Part shown: one piece after another, positions 1 through 13,700 of the stretch | Position numbering within the stretch: the stretch's first letter is position 1 | Layout: every line of letters starts with the position of its first letter | Origin: Urophycis tenuis | Taxonomy: Eukaryota > Chordata > Actinopteri > Gadiformes > Phycidae | DNA: 64,000 nucleotides | NCBI GenBank assembly: GCA_036785325.1 | Contig: JAXIVH010000006.1 | Coordinates: forward strand, 4,690,435-4,754,434 | Direction of reading: 5' to 3' | The notes under the pieces: generated by a model | What the model saw: the letters and a program-made list of their open reading frames with translations, nothing else | What the model was told of the DNA's origin: nothing | The model's database searches: none | Program-made: the position numbers and the translations under genes

Positions 1-663
1 TTTGAGTCAATCAACTAATTTAACCAAACGCCCCTCAACCCCCAGTCATAAGCATCTACTACCCCCAGAACTACCATTCGAGTCCTTGTGAATATGTTCA
101 CTGATAATTAGTCCTTGGATGTATGTTGAGATTTTCTTTAAGCATTCAGTCAGAGAGAAGATAGCGATGAGTCTGGGTCTGTCCACATGAGAGGGCAACA
201 CTTTCCAGCCACCCCATCCACCAAGTCTTGCGGTGGCTGTGGTGGATTGGCCACGTCCCTCAAGATGGAGGGACCAGCAAAACTTCACCACCTTTTCACT
301 TTTAAAAGGAATTCAGAGATACTTCTTCATAATTATATACAGCTATTTCAATTACATTACGCTTTCATGAATAAGTAACTTAATATCTATTAGTTTCATC
401 ACAAAAAGTGATGAAACTAATAGTGATTTTTCCTTCAATATCAATGTAATATAGATAACATAATATAGCTAGCTGTATACTATACCAATAGCTATTATTG
501 AAGTAGAAAACATCTTTGCACACAATGAACAGACATTTGTCATGGCCCTCTTAGTTAAAGAATGCACCATACTTTATGACAGCAGTGTATTTCATTTCAC
601 ATTCATATACGTACATTTACTGTGACATAATTTCCATTACTCCTTGTCTATTCCCTCTTTTAC

Positions 664-702
664 TATGTGTGTATATATATGTATATATACATATCACATA
701 TG

Positions 703-736
<34 letters not shown>
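664..736. repeat. TA/TATG microsatellite
   Basis: Alternating TA and TATG dinucleotide-type repeat inside the dido1 intron. A shorter TA run sits near 4206-4233. Confidence 0.85.
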
Positions 737-2000
737 ATGTCCTAGTCCTAGTCCTAATCCTATATATATGTAAACACTGCTCTTATCAGGGGTCTACAGC
801 ATGTTCAATATTTCCATGGTAGCATGATATGGTGGACCAGATTTAATGGAAATTCTAAATGAGTCAGTCATCAGTCATCTCATTGCTTTCGGGGTGGCGT
901 GCTGCCTAAACATACTGGGACATTGGGGCTCGTTGGCCCTCTCTGAAACACTTTATGCCAGTTCTTTGTCTTCGCTTTCCATAACTTTCAACAATCTACT
1001 CCAACAACCTTCTCAAAGATCCCATCAAAAATGTCATCATTCTGTATTTCCACAATCATTGTACTATCATACTATTTGAGATGATGCATATTACACACAA
1101 GTGTGTACAATGACAATGGTAAGACACAAGCACCAGAAATGGACTGATGAAATCCAAAGGCATGCTCACTGTTCCCCGAGTCAAGTTTGGCAGAACGGGG
1201 GCCCATGGCAGAGTACTGCAGCCCTACAGACTGATAAACACACCCACACAGTGCTGGTGCCCCACCCCCTCAAGCAGGCCATTATGTTTCTTTGCAGTTG
1301 GTCTCGGTTTGTTTGTTTTTAATCATATTTAAAAAGTACATGGCCAAAATACCACACACAGATGTGAAAGTGAAAAAAATCTTACATTTACGATTGTTTC
1401 CAAATTGAGGAAACATTGTTGTGTCAATATGTTTGGTTTATGGGCGTCTTGACTGAAGTCCATTACATGGCTAGATAGCAGTTGTGTATGGTGCAAAGGC
1501 ATGAAGGATTGTGATCCAAAGTGGGCACTCTGTAGCCTGAAGAACCCCCAATTAGATTAGCTTCTTATACCAGATCGCCATCAAGCCCAGCATACTTTAA
1601 ATCCAAAGGGATATGTCTTGATTCATCAGCCATATGAATGTGCACATGACATTTATAAATACAATTTTCGGGGGGGAAAACCAATTGTAGCAGTTTGTGC
1701 TAACTGGAGTTCGGTAATTGACTAAAGAAATACTGGTATTTCTACAAAATGAATGCATTGGGAAATCACACCTCGGGATATTTTGAGGGTCAGTTTGAAC
1801 ACAAACTGAAAATGTGTCCCTTACTCATAGACATAGACTGTCAGAGGAGGGGTATCTTGTTAAAACCTCATCGTATGATATTTGGACACATTATTTATAT
1901 ATGGCTTGATGAGTATCTGATTTAATTGCATGCAAGGGCTCAGCTTGGAAGTAATTGATTACTTAGTGACTTTAATTTAGCCTCATATTGATAGACCAGT

Positions 2001-2612
2001 TTGCATTTAAAGCAAAATGCCACCGTTTGTCCATACTGAACTACGTTCTTCCCTGATCTTAGATGAGTTAATACATACCTCTCTCACTTTCATGCGTGCA
2101 CTCGATCGCTCTGGTGCGTAGTGCTTCTTCGATAGCATGTAGCTTGGCCCAGTATATTCCTTAGGATCCAAACGGGGGTGAAGTTAGAAGCAACCAAGCA
2201 CTTCCACGTTTTCCCTATTTGAATATGGTTACATGAGTAGTGTATGGTTAGTATGGTTACACAAAATGAAACATGGCAATTTTCTAAGCGGATAAAAAAG
2301 GATAACTATAATGTATGGCGAAATAACACCTGGGAGCACTTCGACGTCGGCGCAGTAATATCACTCCTAAAAGATCCTCTCCCCCTGTTACTTCCGTCAG
2401 TACAACCAACGCGACTTTTTACTTTAACTACTACAGGTAGTGCAGGCGATGGCGTGCAAGTCACGTTGGTTCTATTGATGGAAGTAACAGGGGGAGGGGG
2501 AGAGGATCTTTTAGGAGTGATGATATTACTGCGCCGATTTCAAAGTGCTCCCAGGTGTTAGGGAAGAACGTAGTTCAGTATGGACAAACAGTGGCATTTT
2601 CCTTTAAGTCTG
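2001..2612. repeat. Interrupted inverted repeat (foldback/MITE-like)
   Basis: The inner arms 2323-2417 and 2458-2560 are imperfect reverse complements around a 40-bp centre: both carry the AAAAGATCCTCTCCCC-type core, the GGCGCAGTAATAT block and the ACACCTGGGAGCAC block. The outer part of the right arm, 2561-2612 (GGGAAGAACGTAGTTCAGTA), is matched in reverse by 2001-2054, so the left arm is split by a 268-bp insert at 2055-2322. The structure suggests a foldback or MITE-type element that later received an insertion, or a rearranged inverted duplication. I recognise no family. Confidence 0.7.
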
Positions 2613-4701
2613 CAACCGCTCAATTTTTGATTTTGGTTATTATCTGCAGACACGAATACCTCACAACGCAGTTTGATAGACCTACAACCACTCAGAGCAA
2701 CAAATGCGTGATACATTCACAAAAGCCGTCTTTATTGTTGAACAAAATGCATCACAACGGTACTCCCATAGAACGCTCCTCCTCACCGTATCAAACTCGC
2801 CCAATGTTAGAGGAATGGTCATGATTGGCCTGACCCAGGACAGGTCTACCTTAAATCTGTCTGAACTGAGGGGTGGTCCAGGCACATATACCACAGTGGA
2901 TAAAACATGAGCTTGCAGATTCGCCTTGTTCCGAAAAAACAACAACACTGAATTCACATTTTCTTGAGTTGGAGAATCCAAAGGGCTGATTGGAATTATG
3001 AGGCACGGGTACATCCATGTGCAGGACTACTGCTATCTTCATAGTTTTTCTAATAAGGTTAATAGCAGATAATGTGTTTACATATTGGAACAAAGAGGTT
3101 TACCAAATGCAGTCGTTAAATGTATTGTCTTATTTGCACACAATATCGGGTCTGTGGTACAGATGTGCATTGAAACCACATTGCCAAGCTGTCAACATTA
3201 TGGAAGTCAAACAGAGGCACTTATAGAATGTACTAAAGGTCATATTTTGAAACTGAAACTGTTTTGCACACTGCATTTGGTCTTTTAGATATTGTGATAC
3301 AATTGATGATTGTTGATTACTAATCACAATTGACTTAATCTTGGCACATCACATCACAACACACAGTTATACCTCTACAGGCATTTCCTGTTGATGTGCT
3401 ACAAAGCTAGCCTGGTGAGGCCACCCTGATCTACAGAGTTAATTCTGTTTCTCTCTGCAGGTCAGCATGGCCTTGTGCCCGTTGAAAACCTCCAAAAATG
3501 TCAAAATGATCGGTCCAATCACAGCTCGGCGGACTTTCAGTTCATAGACGAGGAGCGCAGCAGTCTGCGTAATAAAAAAAAACAACAACTGAAATTTACA
3601 CGGATGGGTTTTCTCAGCATAGAGATGTTTTTGCTTTACTTCCGGATTCCGCATGAGCAAAGAGAGTGTCACCTGATAAGAAGTTGTTTACCAACACAAG
3701 GCTGCCGCCATATCAATTGCTACCCAGCCAAGGCCAGACAGATGTCCATTGAGAAACGCAAACCTGAAAATGTGAACGTTCTCACCACACCTGTTCTAAG
3801 CTCCTATATATTATCTGGGGAGGCCACGGAACCATCATGATGTGGTTTTTGAGCCACGCTACTTGTATTACTTGCACTAGCAAGTAAACCATCAGCAAAC
3901 TTTCTGTAAAACATCTCCACAATTTTGGTGTCTTTCGATCTCTCCAAACTACCTACTTACACTTTCTTTTCTTACACTTTAATCATGTGAATGTGGAATT
4001 TTACACTGGATGAAACTTTGAAGCTGAGCACCATAACGGATATGTCAGCAATGCTCTATTTATAGTTGCTGTGAGCTTAATATGAGCCCATTATCAGCGT
4101 GTCCAAGGCATTTGTTGTCAACGTGCTGTCGGTATGATCATGTTGTTATAGCAACTGGCCATAGTAGGAAACAGCAGTATACACAAAACACACATGCACA
4201 CACTCATATATATGTATATATATATATATATAAAAGTAAGAGTAATAATGAATTACAAAACATGTCAATGTCTTTGTTTAGACATATGAAGACATGCTTT
4301 GATAATTTAGCCATATGGAGCGGCACTACAAAGTGCTCAGCTCGCGGACATTTGCCAAGCACACGTCATGAACCTGCAGCTTTACAGTTGATGTAATGGC
4401 TGCCTGGTTCCTCTTTGTTGTAACCCTCATGATGGTGTAGACGCAGTACAGAGCCCTGGGCTCACATGTTCGCACAAACACGATTTATAATTAATTGATA
4501 ATTGAGATAAACGCATATTGCAAGAGAAAACATATGCATGTCAGAGTTCACACCATGCATGAAATTAACCCATTAACATGTCCAATATCCTAAGCCCAAA
4601 CATTTAGAACTCTATAAACTCATATTTAATTTGTGAATACGATAGTGCTCTCACTCCAACTGTTCCAAATGCCCTGCTGTTCTGTTTTCGTCTTCCAACA
4701 G

Positions 4702-7700
4702 CAAATAAGGACAGTGAACAGTTGGAGGCAAAAGGGGAATCTGTAACTCCCGTGCCCCAGGAACCCACCACCGCCACTTCCTCCTCTGTACCCGTCACCG
4801 ACAAGCCCCCGCCTCAAGGCGGTTCCCAGGGCAAGACCAAGAAGCCACAGACCACAGGCGGCGTCTCCAAAAAACCGCGGCTGGACTCGCCTCAGCACAC
4901 GCCCGCCAACCTCCACAAAGCGAACGCGGCCCCGGCCCCTGCGCCGCCCGGCCCTTCGTCCTCCAGGCTTCCCGTGACGCCGGCCCCGAAGCTGGCCAAG
5001 GGTTCTTTCGTCATTCCCAAAAAGCAGCCGGCACCTCAGCCCCCGTCCGGCCCGGTGCCGGGCTCTGCGGCGGGCGCGGTCCCCTCCCCGAGCCCTGTCG
5101 CCACTGCCACCGCCGCCGCCGCCAGCGAGACACGGACTCTTCCCGTGGCGCCCGCCCCCATCGCCCCTTCCTCTCGCCCCTCCCAGCCCAACACCCAGGT
5201 CAGGCAGAGCATCCAACGCTCCCTCACCAGCATCCTGGTCAAGAGGTGAGAACTAACGATGGCGCCATGGCAGATTGTTTTTGAAGCCGTACTCTGCAGT
5301 TATGGTGTTTACAGTTGAGGCAAAATTGTTGTGATCTTTGAATGGAAATGCAGTTTATTTATTCCCCTCTTTAGGGTGACCGACTGTGGAGAGTTGGATA
5401 TGTCCGAGAGTGACGTCGGCAAGCTTGTCACAAGCATTGAAATGGAGATGTTTGACATCTTTCGCAACACGGACAGCAAGTACATGAATAAATACCGAAC
5501 CATTATGTTCAACCTGAAAGATCCCAAAAACAAGGTCAGTTAAAAATGTTTTATTCCTGTGTTCACTCTGTATGGTTTATATCAGCAATTGAATTCCTTC
5601 TGATTATCTCCACAATAATAAGCATTGCATCAAACTGAGTTCAGGTTTTTGTTGAAATCATTTAAAGGCTTGGCAAATTCCAAATATTTCTTCTTTTGAA
5701 TTTGAATGAATCATGGATCAGCTACTAGATATTATCAGATCTCCCAAGAATGAAGCTCGCCATTTATCCAACAAGCACAAGAGTATTAAATAACCGTCGG
5801 GTGCCCCTTGCCCTCCGCGCCCTCAGGGTTTGCTGTTCCGCGTCGTGCGTGGAGAGATCAGTCCTTTTAGGCTGGCCCGCATGAGCCAGAAGGACATGCA
5901 GGCCACCAAGGTTCCTGAACCAAGCGCCAAGGAAACCACAGAGGTATGTCACAAAAGACTAAACTGAAAACACTCCACATTTGAAGTCAGGCTGCCACCC
6001 AAACACTGAATATTAACAGTGTGCTCGAGCACCCCGCACTCCAGCCACCTCTGCTCATTGTCAAATACAAGACGAGTGAAGGCGAATCACTTGAAATCCC
6101 TGATGGTTTGATTAAAACCCAGTGCATACAAATGTTCTTTCCAACTCCAGCCAAGTTTCATCCATATAAATCAGCCTGTGTAAAACTAGTGCGTATAGAT
6201 GTACTATTTGTTTTCATACCGATCAACACAAGCTGATGATTATTGAGATTTGTCTTGGGTATTGTGTATATGTTCCTTATTTACATAGGTTAAGGACACG
6301 GATGGCAAAGCACCACCATGTTCACTACAGAAGCCGGATGCAGTGAAGGTTGATTTGCCTAGTCTGGGTACACCCAAGTCTGAGAAACCCATGGTGCGTC
6401 TCCCATATTTATACATTTATTGTTATAAAATACACTGTACAGCTGTATTATTTGATAAACTAATATGAATATATGTATTGTTATTATGCTTGTGTGTGTG
6501 TGTGTGTGTGTTAATAGGAGCAGAAGAAAAGTGTTCCACCTGCGGCCAAGTCCAGACCAGTCCAGCCAAGTCAAATCAGTTCTGTGCCGGACATTCTCAA
6601 CTGTATGTTAAAAGACACGACTTCAGAGCACAAGACTCACCTGTTTGACCTGAAGTGCAAGATATGTACAGGTGAATGATCTCTGATAGTATGGTATAGG
6701 ACACTTTATAGTACGCACACAATGATCATTACATTTTGATTTCTGGTAATAAATTATGAATAAACCCCTTATTTATTGATATTATCTTCAATTGATCAAA
6801 TATTTTCTGATTAGTTATTCTTCTAATCGCTGATCCTGGAATTCCAATTGAACCAACATTTCCGCTTGCAGGTCAAATGCCAGAAGAGGAGGAGGAACCA
6901 GCACAGAAGAGATCAAAGGTTTCTGACTCGAGAGACAAGCGTGAATATGGGCGCCCATCATACGGCAAACTACCAGAAAACCCATGGAGAAGCTGCGCTG
7001 GAGACGACTCCCCTCTGCGGGCCCCCCCCGACTCACCCGACGTGGACTCCCCTCCAAACCCTCTGCTGGAGCCCTCATCCCGCCTGGTTATCGATTCTCC
7101 AGAACTCTCCATCGTGGAGTCTCCAACATCGCCGGTTCTAGAGTCTCCGGCCTCGCCGGTCCTGGAGTCCCCGGCCTCGCCCATCAGGGATTCCCCTGCA
7201 TCCCCGACTGCTGATGGCTTCAAGGCGAAACCCCCCACCAGAGCATACGCGCCTGTCGTCATTCCAGCTGTCTCCACCGTGACCATCACCAGGCGTGACC
7301 CTCGCACGGCCGCCAACAGGTCCTCGGCCCTTCCCTCCGTAGTCCCTGGAACAAGTTGCACAGCTCAGAACCAGACGGCGCCATATGCCGCTCTGAGAGT
7401 GGCTAGCGCTGGTCCGACTATGCCGCCAGCCATGCCACTTCCACTGCCACCGATGCCCAAGTCTATCCTAATGAAGCCCTCTCCATCGGCCGATCCCAGG
7501 CTCTACCAAACATCTGCAGGGTATGTTTGAAGCCATGAGCCTAGAAATTAGCCATTCAATTTGCCCCTTATCCTGAGTTTAACCACATCAGGTCAGGTGT
7601 TTAACCAACTCTTTCCTCTTACTCTTTGTTGTTATCTGTAACCTAATATGTAAACATAACCTATTTGTAATTCCTAACATGACCATTTAACCACAGGTGT

Positions 7701-10700
7701 ATGCCTAACATCGCTGTGCTAATAGTCATTTTCAACCATTTCAAACTTTATACAAAACCTATCACTTGGAACTGCATTAACAAGCTAGTCCAGTGCCTCT
7801 TAATGCAGGTGCTTTGACTCTATCCTTCATAAGTTTGTTTTAAAGTAAGTGGTGTAGGCTTGCATAAATCTTTCTGCTCTTTGCCTTGCTTATTGCACTT
7901 ACTTACTTCTGTCCTGCATTTAATGCTGGGACACCTGAATTCCTCATCTAGGATCAACAGTACTTTTTATTCTGGCTTGCATTGATTCTTGGGCCATGTT
8001 GCACTTTACCATGTCAAAGATGTGTGTGCTAATAATTAGTGTGATCGCCCCTGTGTTTTTCAGGAACATGCACTCCCGTTCAACTGCTGATGGTGAAACA
8101 GCTCAGTTCCTGTCCAATCAGACAATATTGTGGAAAGGCTTCCTAAATATGCTGAGTGTGGCCAAGTTTATGACCAAGGGCTATATGGTGTCTGGATCTG
8201 GTGAAATCCTCAAACCGGTATATACTATATTCCATCCTTGCTTCACTAGCCTCACTGTATGTTTTTCCATATCGTTTGCAAGTTGTGGTTGACAGATAAC
8301 TGCCTGACTGCCTATGGCTATCAAGTGTCAACTAGCACATAACCTGACTTTAATATTGTTTGACTTTAACTGAAAATTGTACCATAAACACAAATATAAA
8401 CCACTGATTGCAAATATAAATATATAATACCTATGAGTTATCTCTTTTGTGCTATAGGAACTACCTGATACTATACAGATTGGTGGGCGGATCCTGCCTC
8501 AAACTGTATGGGATTATGTTGAGAGATTGAAAACCTCAGTTACAAAGGCAAGTTATTGTTTCTACATTTCTGTGTTGTTGATCACTTCTGAACTAATTAC
8601 TGATTATATGTATAACATCAACCTTTAAAATCATTCCACTTATTTGTCGGATAGGAGCTTTGTGTGGTCCGCTTCCACCCTGCAACTGAAGAAGAAGAGG
8701 TGGCCTATGTGTCCTTGTTCTCCTACTTCAGCAGCAGAAGGCGTTTTGGGGTGGTGGCTAACATTAGCCGCAATATTAAGGACATGTACCTTGTTCCAAT
8801 CAGTGCGAAAGAGGCCATCCCACCCATTCTGCAACCTCTAGATGGTCCCGGTGTGTAAATGCTTTTACTTGTAATGTTTTAGCAGATTGTGTGGTATAAA
8901 CTTTATATAATATTAATATAAACTTGATATTGCGTGTGCGGCAATCTCAAAGATTTTCATTTTGTTCTCTTTGGGGAAACGCGGCAATTTTTCTCAGAGA
9001 TACAAACAATGTCCAGTTTGTTGTTGATTCAAATGCAAGGGCTTTCGTACTAAACTGATATTTATTTACATGAAAATCTTTGGGATTACCACTTTAACTT
9101 TAGCATTTTAATTGATGTAAATGTTAAATGTATTTATATTACCAAATTTTTTTTATAGGACTTGAAAAGAACCGTCCCAATCTCCTGCTTGGGCTTGCAA
9201 TTGTTCAGAGACCTAAGCGACCAGGATGCCTGCAACAAGAAAGTGAGGAGAAAAGACCCAAAGTTCAGATGTCCAAAGATCCCATGTGGATCCCAAAACC
9301 TCCAGTTCTTTATGGCTCTGACAATCTTGACATATTCCAACCCTATGACCCAGAAACCCCTATCACCGGTTCACCTCCTAGCTCTCCTGCTGCCTCCGGC
9401 ACATTAACTATTCCATCCTTAACCATCCCATCGAACTCCACAATTCCACCGTGTGTGCCTTCAAACAAAGGGACATTCCCTGTTCTTACCTCAGCCCCTG
9501 TTTCTTCAAATCAATCTGTCATAATGGCTAATTCTGATAATGATCCCACTGCAACTTTGACTCGTAAAACACCATTGCAGACCATCTTAAAAAGCTTGTT
9601 TGGCAATAAGACTTCTGATACAGTAGGACCTGCTGAGAGCAGCTCTGTCGTTCCAACAGTCGGTGTTACAAAGCCTCTATATACTTCTCAAACAACTCGC
9701 CCAATGGTAGATCCAATTGTTCAACAGTATGGGCAGAAATCTAAAATCAAAGAGATTGAGGAGGAGGACAACGACTTTGATCGACCATATGATCCTGAGG
9801 AGGAATATGATCCAGCAATGGGATATGGAGCTGCACGTACCATAATGAAAGTTCATACAGATCCCCCTGTACCTTCCACATTTGCAGAGGATGATGTAGC
9901 TTATGATCCTGAAGATGAGACTATGTTTGAGGATGTCAAAAAACATAATACCATAGCAAAGGGCCATGTTCCAACCTCCACACCATGCCCAGTGCCAGTT
10001 TCAACCCAGGCCCCTACTCCAGCTGCTATAGACACAGTTTGTGCAACCACTGCTCCTGACCTGCAGAACCTCCCCACCGGCATTGTGGTTGTCTCTGCTG
10101 CAACTCTGACAGAACAACAGCGGATGCTTGAGGAACTAAATAAACAGATTGAAGAACAAAAAAGGCAGTTAAAGGAGCAAGAAGAGGCACTGCGCCAACA
10201 GAGAGAGGCAGTGGGCATGTTCATGGCTCACTTTTCCGTTTCTGATACATTAATGTCTCCCCCTCAAAAGAATGTGCCTGCCACTCCACTTCCTTCTCAG
10301 CAAAGCGGTATAGCACAGTCTGGACAAAAGACTTCCGAGTCAACAGAGAAGGAAAGCCATACAAAGGCCATAAGCAATCAGACTTTAGAGATTGCCAAGA
10401 AGGAAGAAACAAGTACTATTCCTGATTCCACAAATACATCATCTACCCTTGTAGAACAAGATGAAACTGTTAAGGAGACTGAACAGTATTATTCGGCTGG
10501 AGAGATTGAAGACTCTGATGTAGCTTATGACCCAGAGGATGAATCCCTCTTTAATGAAATGCAAGATGATATATTCCAAGGAGATAGCACAAAGCCTCAA
10601 GATGGTTTATTGTCCCGTTCAGGACATGGGTCACCCAGAAAAGGATCCCCTTCAAGTTCACACCGTGGAAGAAGACAACGGCAGTCCCCCAAGAGGCGTA

Positions 10701-13700
10701 GTCGGCGAGAGAGAGACCATCGAGGAAGTCCTTCAAGAAATGCTCAACAGCGATCACCATCTCATTCACGAAGGCGGAAGGATCGAGAAAGACACAGAAG
10801 AAGTGAAAGGGATCGGTCAAGACATAGGGCTCGGGACCAGTCTGAACGACAGGGCCGCCATCGCAGGGAACGGACCTCGCGTCGCCATTCAAAGGGACAG
10901 AGAGAATCTCCTACTTGTAGAAGAAGAGATTCTGCATCATTTTCACCAAACCACCAATCCGGAACTACACCTCAGGTCATTCAGGAATCACAAACGCCAA
11001 GTGCTCAGAGTGATGCTCCTTTGGGTCCTGTTTCAGAACCACATGAGGGAATTAAGACAACGTCACTTACCACAGTTGCTGTGAAAGATAACCATGATGA
11101 ACAACCAATTAAAGGTAACAAAGCTGTATTTCCAGCTTCCAATTCACAGACGAACTCTAAAACTGAGACTAACTCAAACTCTCCCTTCCTTAACATCAAG
11201 CTTGAAAAGGGAGGTCCGCTATGTCTTAAACCTCTCAAATATGCAACCTGGCATCAACAGGGCCTAAACAGTACTACTCGGCAATTAGAAAATGAATTGG
11301 CTCTTAATAGCAAAATTGAGAGTACTATACCTCTAAGAGTACTTGAACCACCCACTCGGGATTCTCCCCAGAGCCCTGATCCAGAACCACAATTTGTTAA
11401 GCAAAGCAACCCAGAGCAGGTAGATCTTGAGGTAGTGATGAAGGAAGAGGGAGAGATGGTTGATGTGACAAAAGGGACAGGTATACAGATTGAAACTAAA
11501 AGCATTGGTTCAAAACACTGTGATATTTTGAGCAAAGGTCTTATGGGTACCAACATAATGGGCATGGAGCCGAGGAATCCTAGACAAGATGTCAATGTTC
11601 CAGGGGATATGTCGAAAGTTGAGATGACAAACTTTGGAAATGACTTGGGACTTAGTGTATTAGGGCAAGGGAATTTGGGGGTAAAGCAAAATATAATGGG
11701 GTCTAATACGTCAGGTTCAATGATTAGAGGTCTTTGGCAGTTTATGGGTGGCCCAGATATGCAAGGCATAGGCCCAGCCAGTTGGAAAACTGGACCAAAC
11801 ATGTCAGACGCAAGAATAAGAGTGCAAGGGGAAAATATAGAGATCCCACTCATTCAAAACCAAAACCCAGACATAATCAGTTCAGGACAAGCCATGAAGG
11901 ATCCATGCTTAGGGGGTCTAGATTCAAATGTACACAGCTCACAATGTGTTAAGCCAGAAGGACCAACCCTAGTAAAAGGAGGCCTGGGGGCCAGTGTAGA
12001 GATTCGGGATCTAGGAAGTGATATTCGAGGAAGAGGTCAAGATTGGAGTAGGTTTGGAGATATAAATCCAAATAGAAGCCTTGCACCCCATATGGGACAT
12101 TCAGCTCCAAGTGTAAAAGATGAAAGTTTCGATTTCAAATCTCTTAATTCAGCTGCTGTGTCCAATGTAGGCCCAGGTGTGAACAATGACAGGCAAGTGT
12201 TACAAAGAGCTCCAGCAATGGAGAGACCAGGGCCCAGCTTTAGGGATGAAAGTACTGGCAATAATATGTGTGGTGCAAAACAAGACAATCAAGGCCTGAG
12301 ATCAAACCCCAATGAGTTACAATTAAATGTTAAGCAGGAAGTGGAAGAGCCATATCTAGGATCAGATGGAGGCAACCCAACAAAAGATATGCCGAATGAA
12401 AGTAGAAATCCAGAGGTCAGGAGGGGTCAAGGGCCAAATGCCGGTGGCCCTGGTTGGGAGGGGGGTTGGGGACCACATAAGCCAAGAGATCCAAAATTAA
12501 TTTCTCAAGGGATAGATGTGAGAGATGAATGGGAAGGGTCAACAAGAAGGTCAGATTCAGCATTCAGTGGGCTTAATGTACAAGATGAATGGAGAAACTA
12601 TGGGTCTAATAAAATGGAACATATGGAAATACCAAGGCCTGATAGGAGAGGGCCAAATATGGAGCACGGACAGTTGCCAGAAAAAGCTACATCAGAAATA
12701 CAGGGTCATGGGCCTGATATCAGAGAACCAGGGTCTCAAAGGAGAGGTCCAGGTGCATACCCAGGCCCTGATGAGAGGGGTCGGGGAGGTCCACATTTCA
12801 TGGTACCTGGAAATGATAGGTGGCAAGATTTTAAAGGACCAAGAACTGCCAGAGGAGCTGCAATTATGGAGGGTCCAGGACAGGATAGGAGGGGGATGGG
12901 ACGTCCACATTTCAGGGGCTCAGGGCTTGATAGACGAGCATCAGATACAGAGGACCCAGGACCTGATCGGAAAGGACCAGGGGGTCCAGATTTTAGGGGA
13001 CCAAGGGATGAAAGGAGGGGTTTGGGTATGGAAGGCTCAGGGAGAAGCTTAGGGTGTCCAGATGTTGGAGGAACAGCACCACGTATTAGAGGGCCAAGAG
13101 GTACAGATTTCAGGGAGGTAGGAGCTGATGGGAGAGAGCCTTATGTAGAAAGCCCAGGGCCTGATAGAAGAAGGGACGGAGATCCAGATTGCAGGGGTAC
13201 AAGGTCAGCTCGGAGGGGAGCACATATAGACAGCCCAGGTCCAGATGGAAAATGTATCGGGCCTGCTATAAGGGGTAGGGACTCAGGACATGATGGAAAA
13301 GGGACAGATATAGGGGGACCAGGGCTTGATAAAAGAGGCAGGGGAGGTCCAAACATCAAGGGGCCAGGACCTGATAGGAGGGGCCCAGTTATGGAAGGCC
13401 AAGGACTTGATAGGCCAGGGCCAGACAGGGTGAGCCCAGGGCCAGAGAGGAGAGGGCCAAGGAGTCCGGATTCAAGGAGGTCACGGCCTGAAAGGAGGCG
13501 GCCTGATATGGAGGTTCCAGGGCCTGGTTACAGAGGGATGGAAGGTAGGAGAGGGCGAGATAAAGAGGGCCTGTTAGTTGATAGATCAGGACCTGAAGTC
13601 AGAGGTTCAGACCCTACAGGAACAGCACCTGATGATAAAGGAATAGATATGGAGAATCCAGGGCCTGATGTGATGAGGGTTGAAGGTACAAGAGTTAGTG

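Larger units (their letters stand above)
1..4701 (+). other. dido1: dido1 intron (upstream of TFIIS-domain exons)
   Basis: This stretch precedes the first recognisable dido1 exon, which opens after a polypyrimidine acceptor at 4700-4701 and is entered in mid-codon, so an upstream exon must exist outside it. I looked for the PHD-finger exon (Cys4-His-Cys3 spacing) and did not find it. The longest open stretch, 3475-3840 (121 codons), follows an acceptor-like CTGCAG but resembles nothing I recognise. A TA-rich microsatellite and an interrupted inverted repeat are annotated separately. The rest appears to be ordinary AT-rich intron. Confidence 0.7.

Noticed and set aside
3475..3840. 121-codon ORF in the dido1 intron as a possible extra exon
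   Set aside because: A good acceptor-like site precedes it, but there is no DIDO similarity, no donor that joins in frame and no recognised family.
4626..5216. 196-codon minus-strand ORF opposite the first dido1 exon
   Set aside because: GC-rich shadow of the Pro/Ala-rich coding exon. Composition is Gly/Arg-rich and meaningless.
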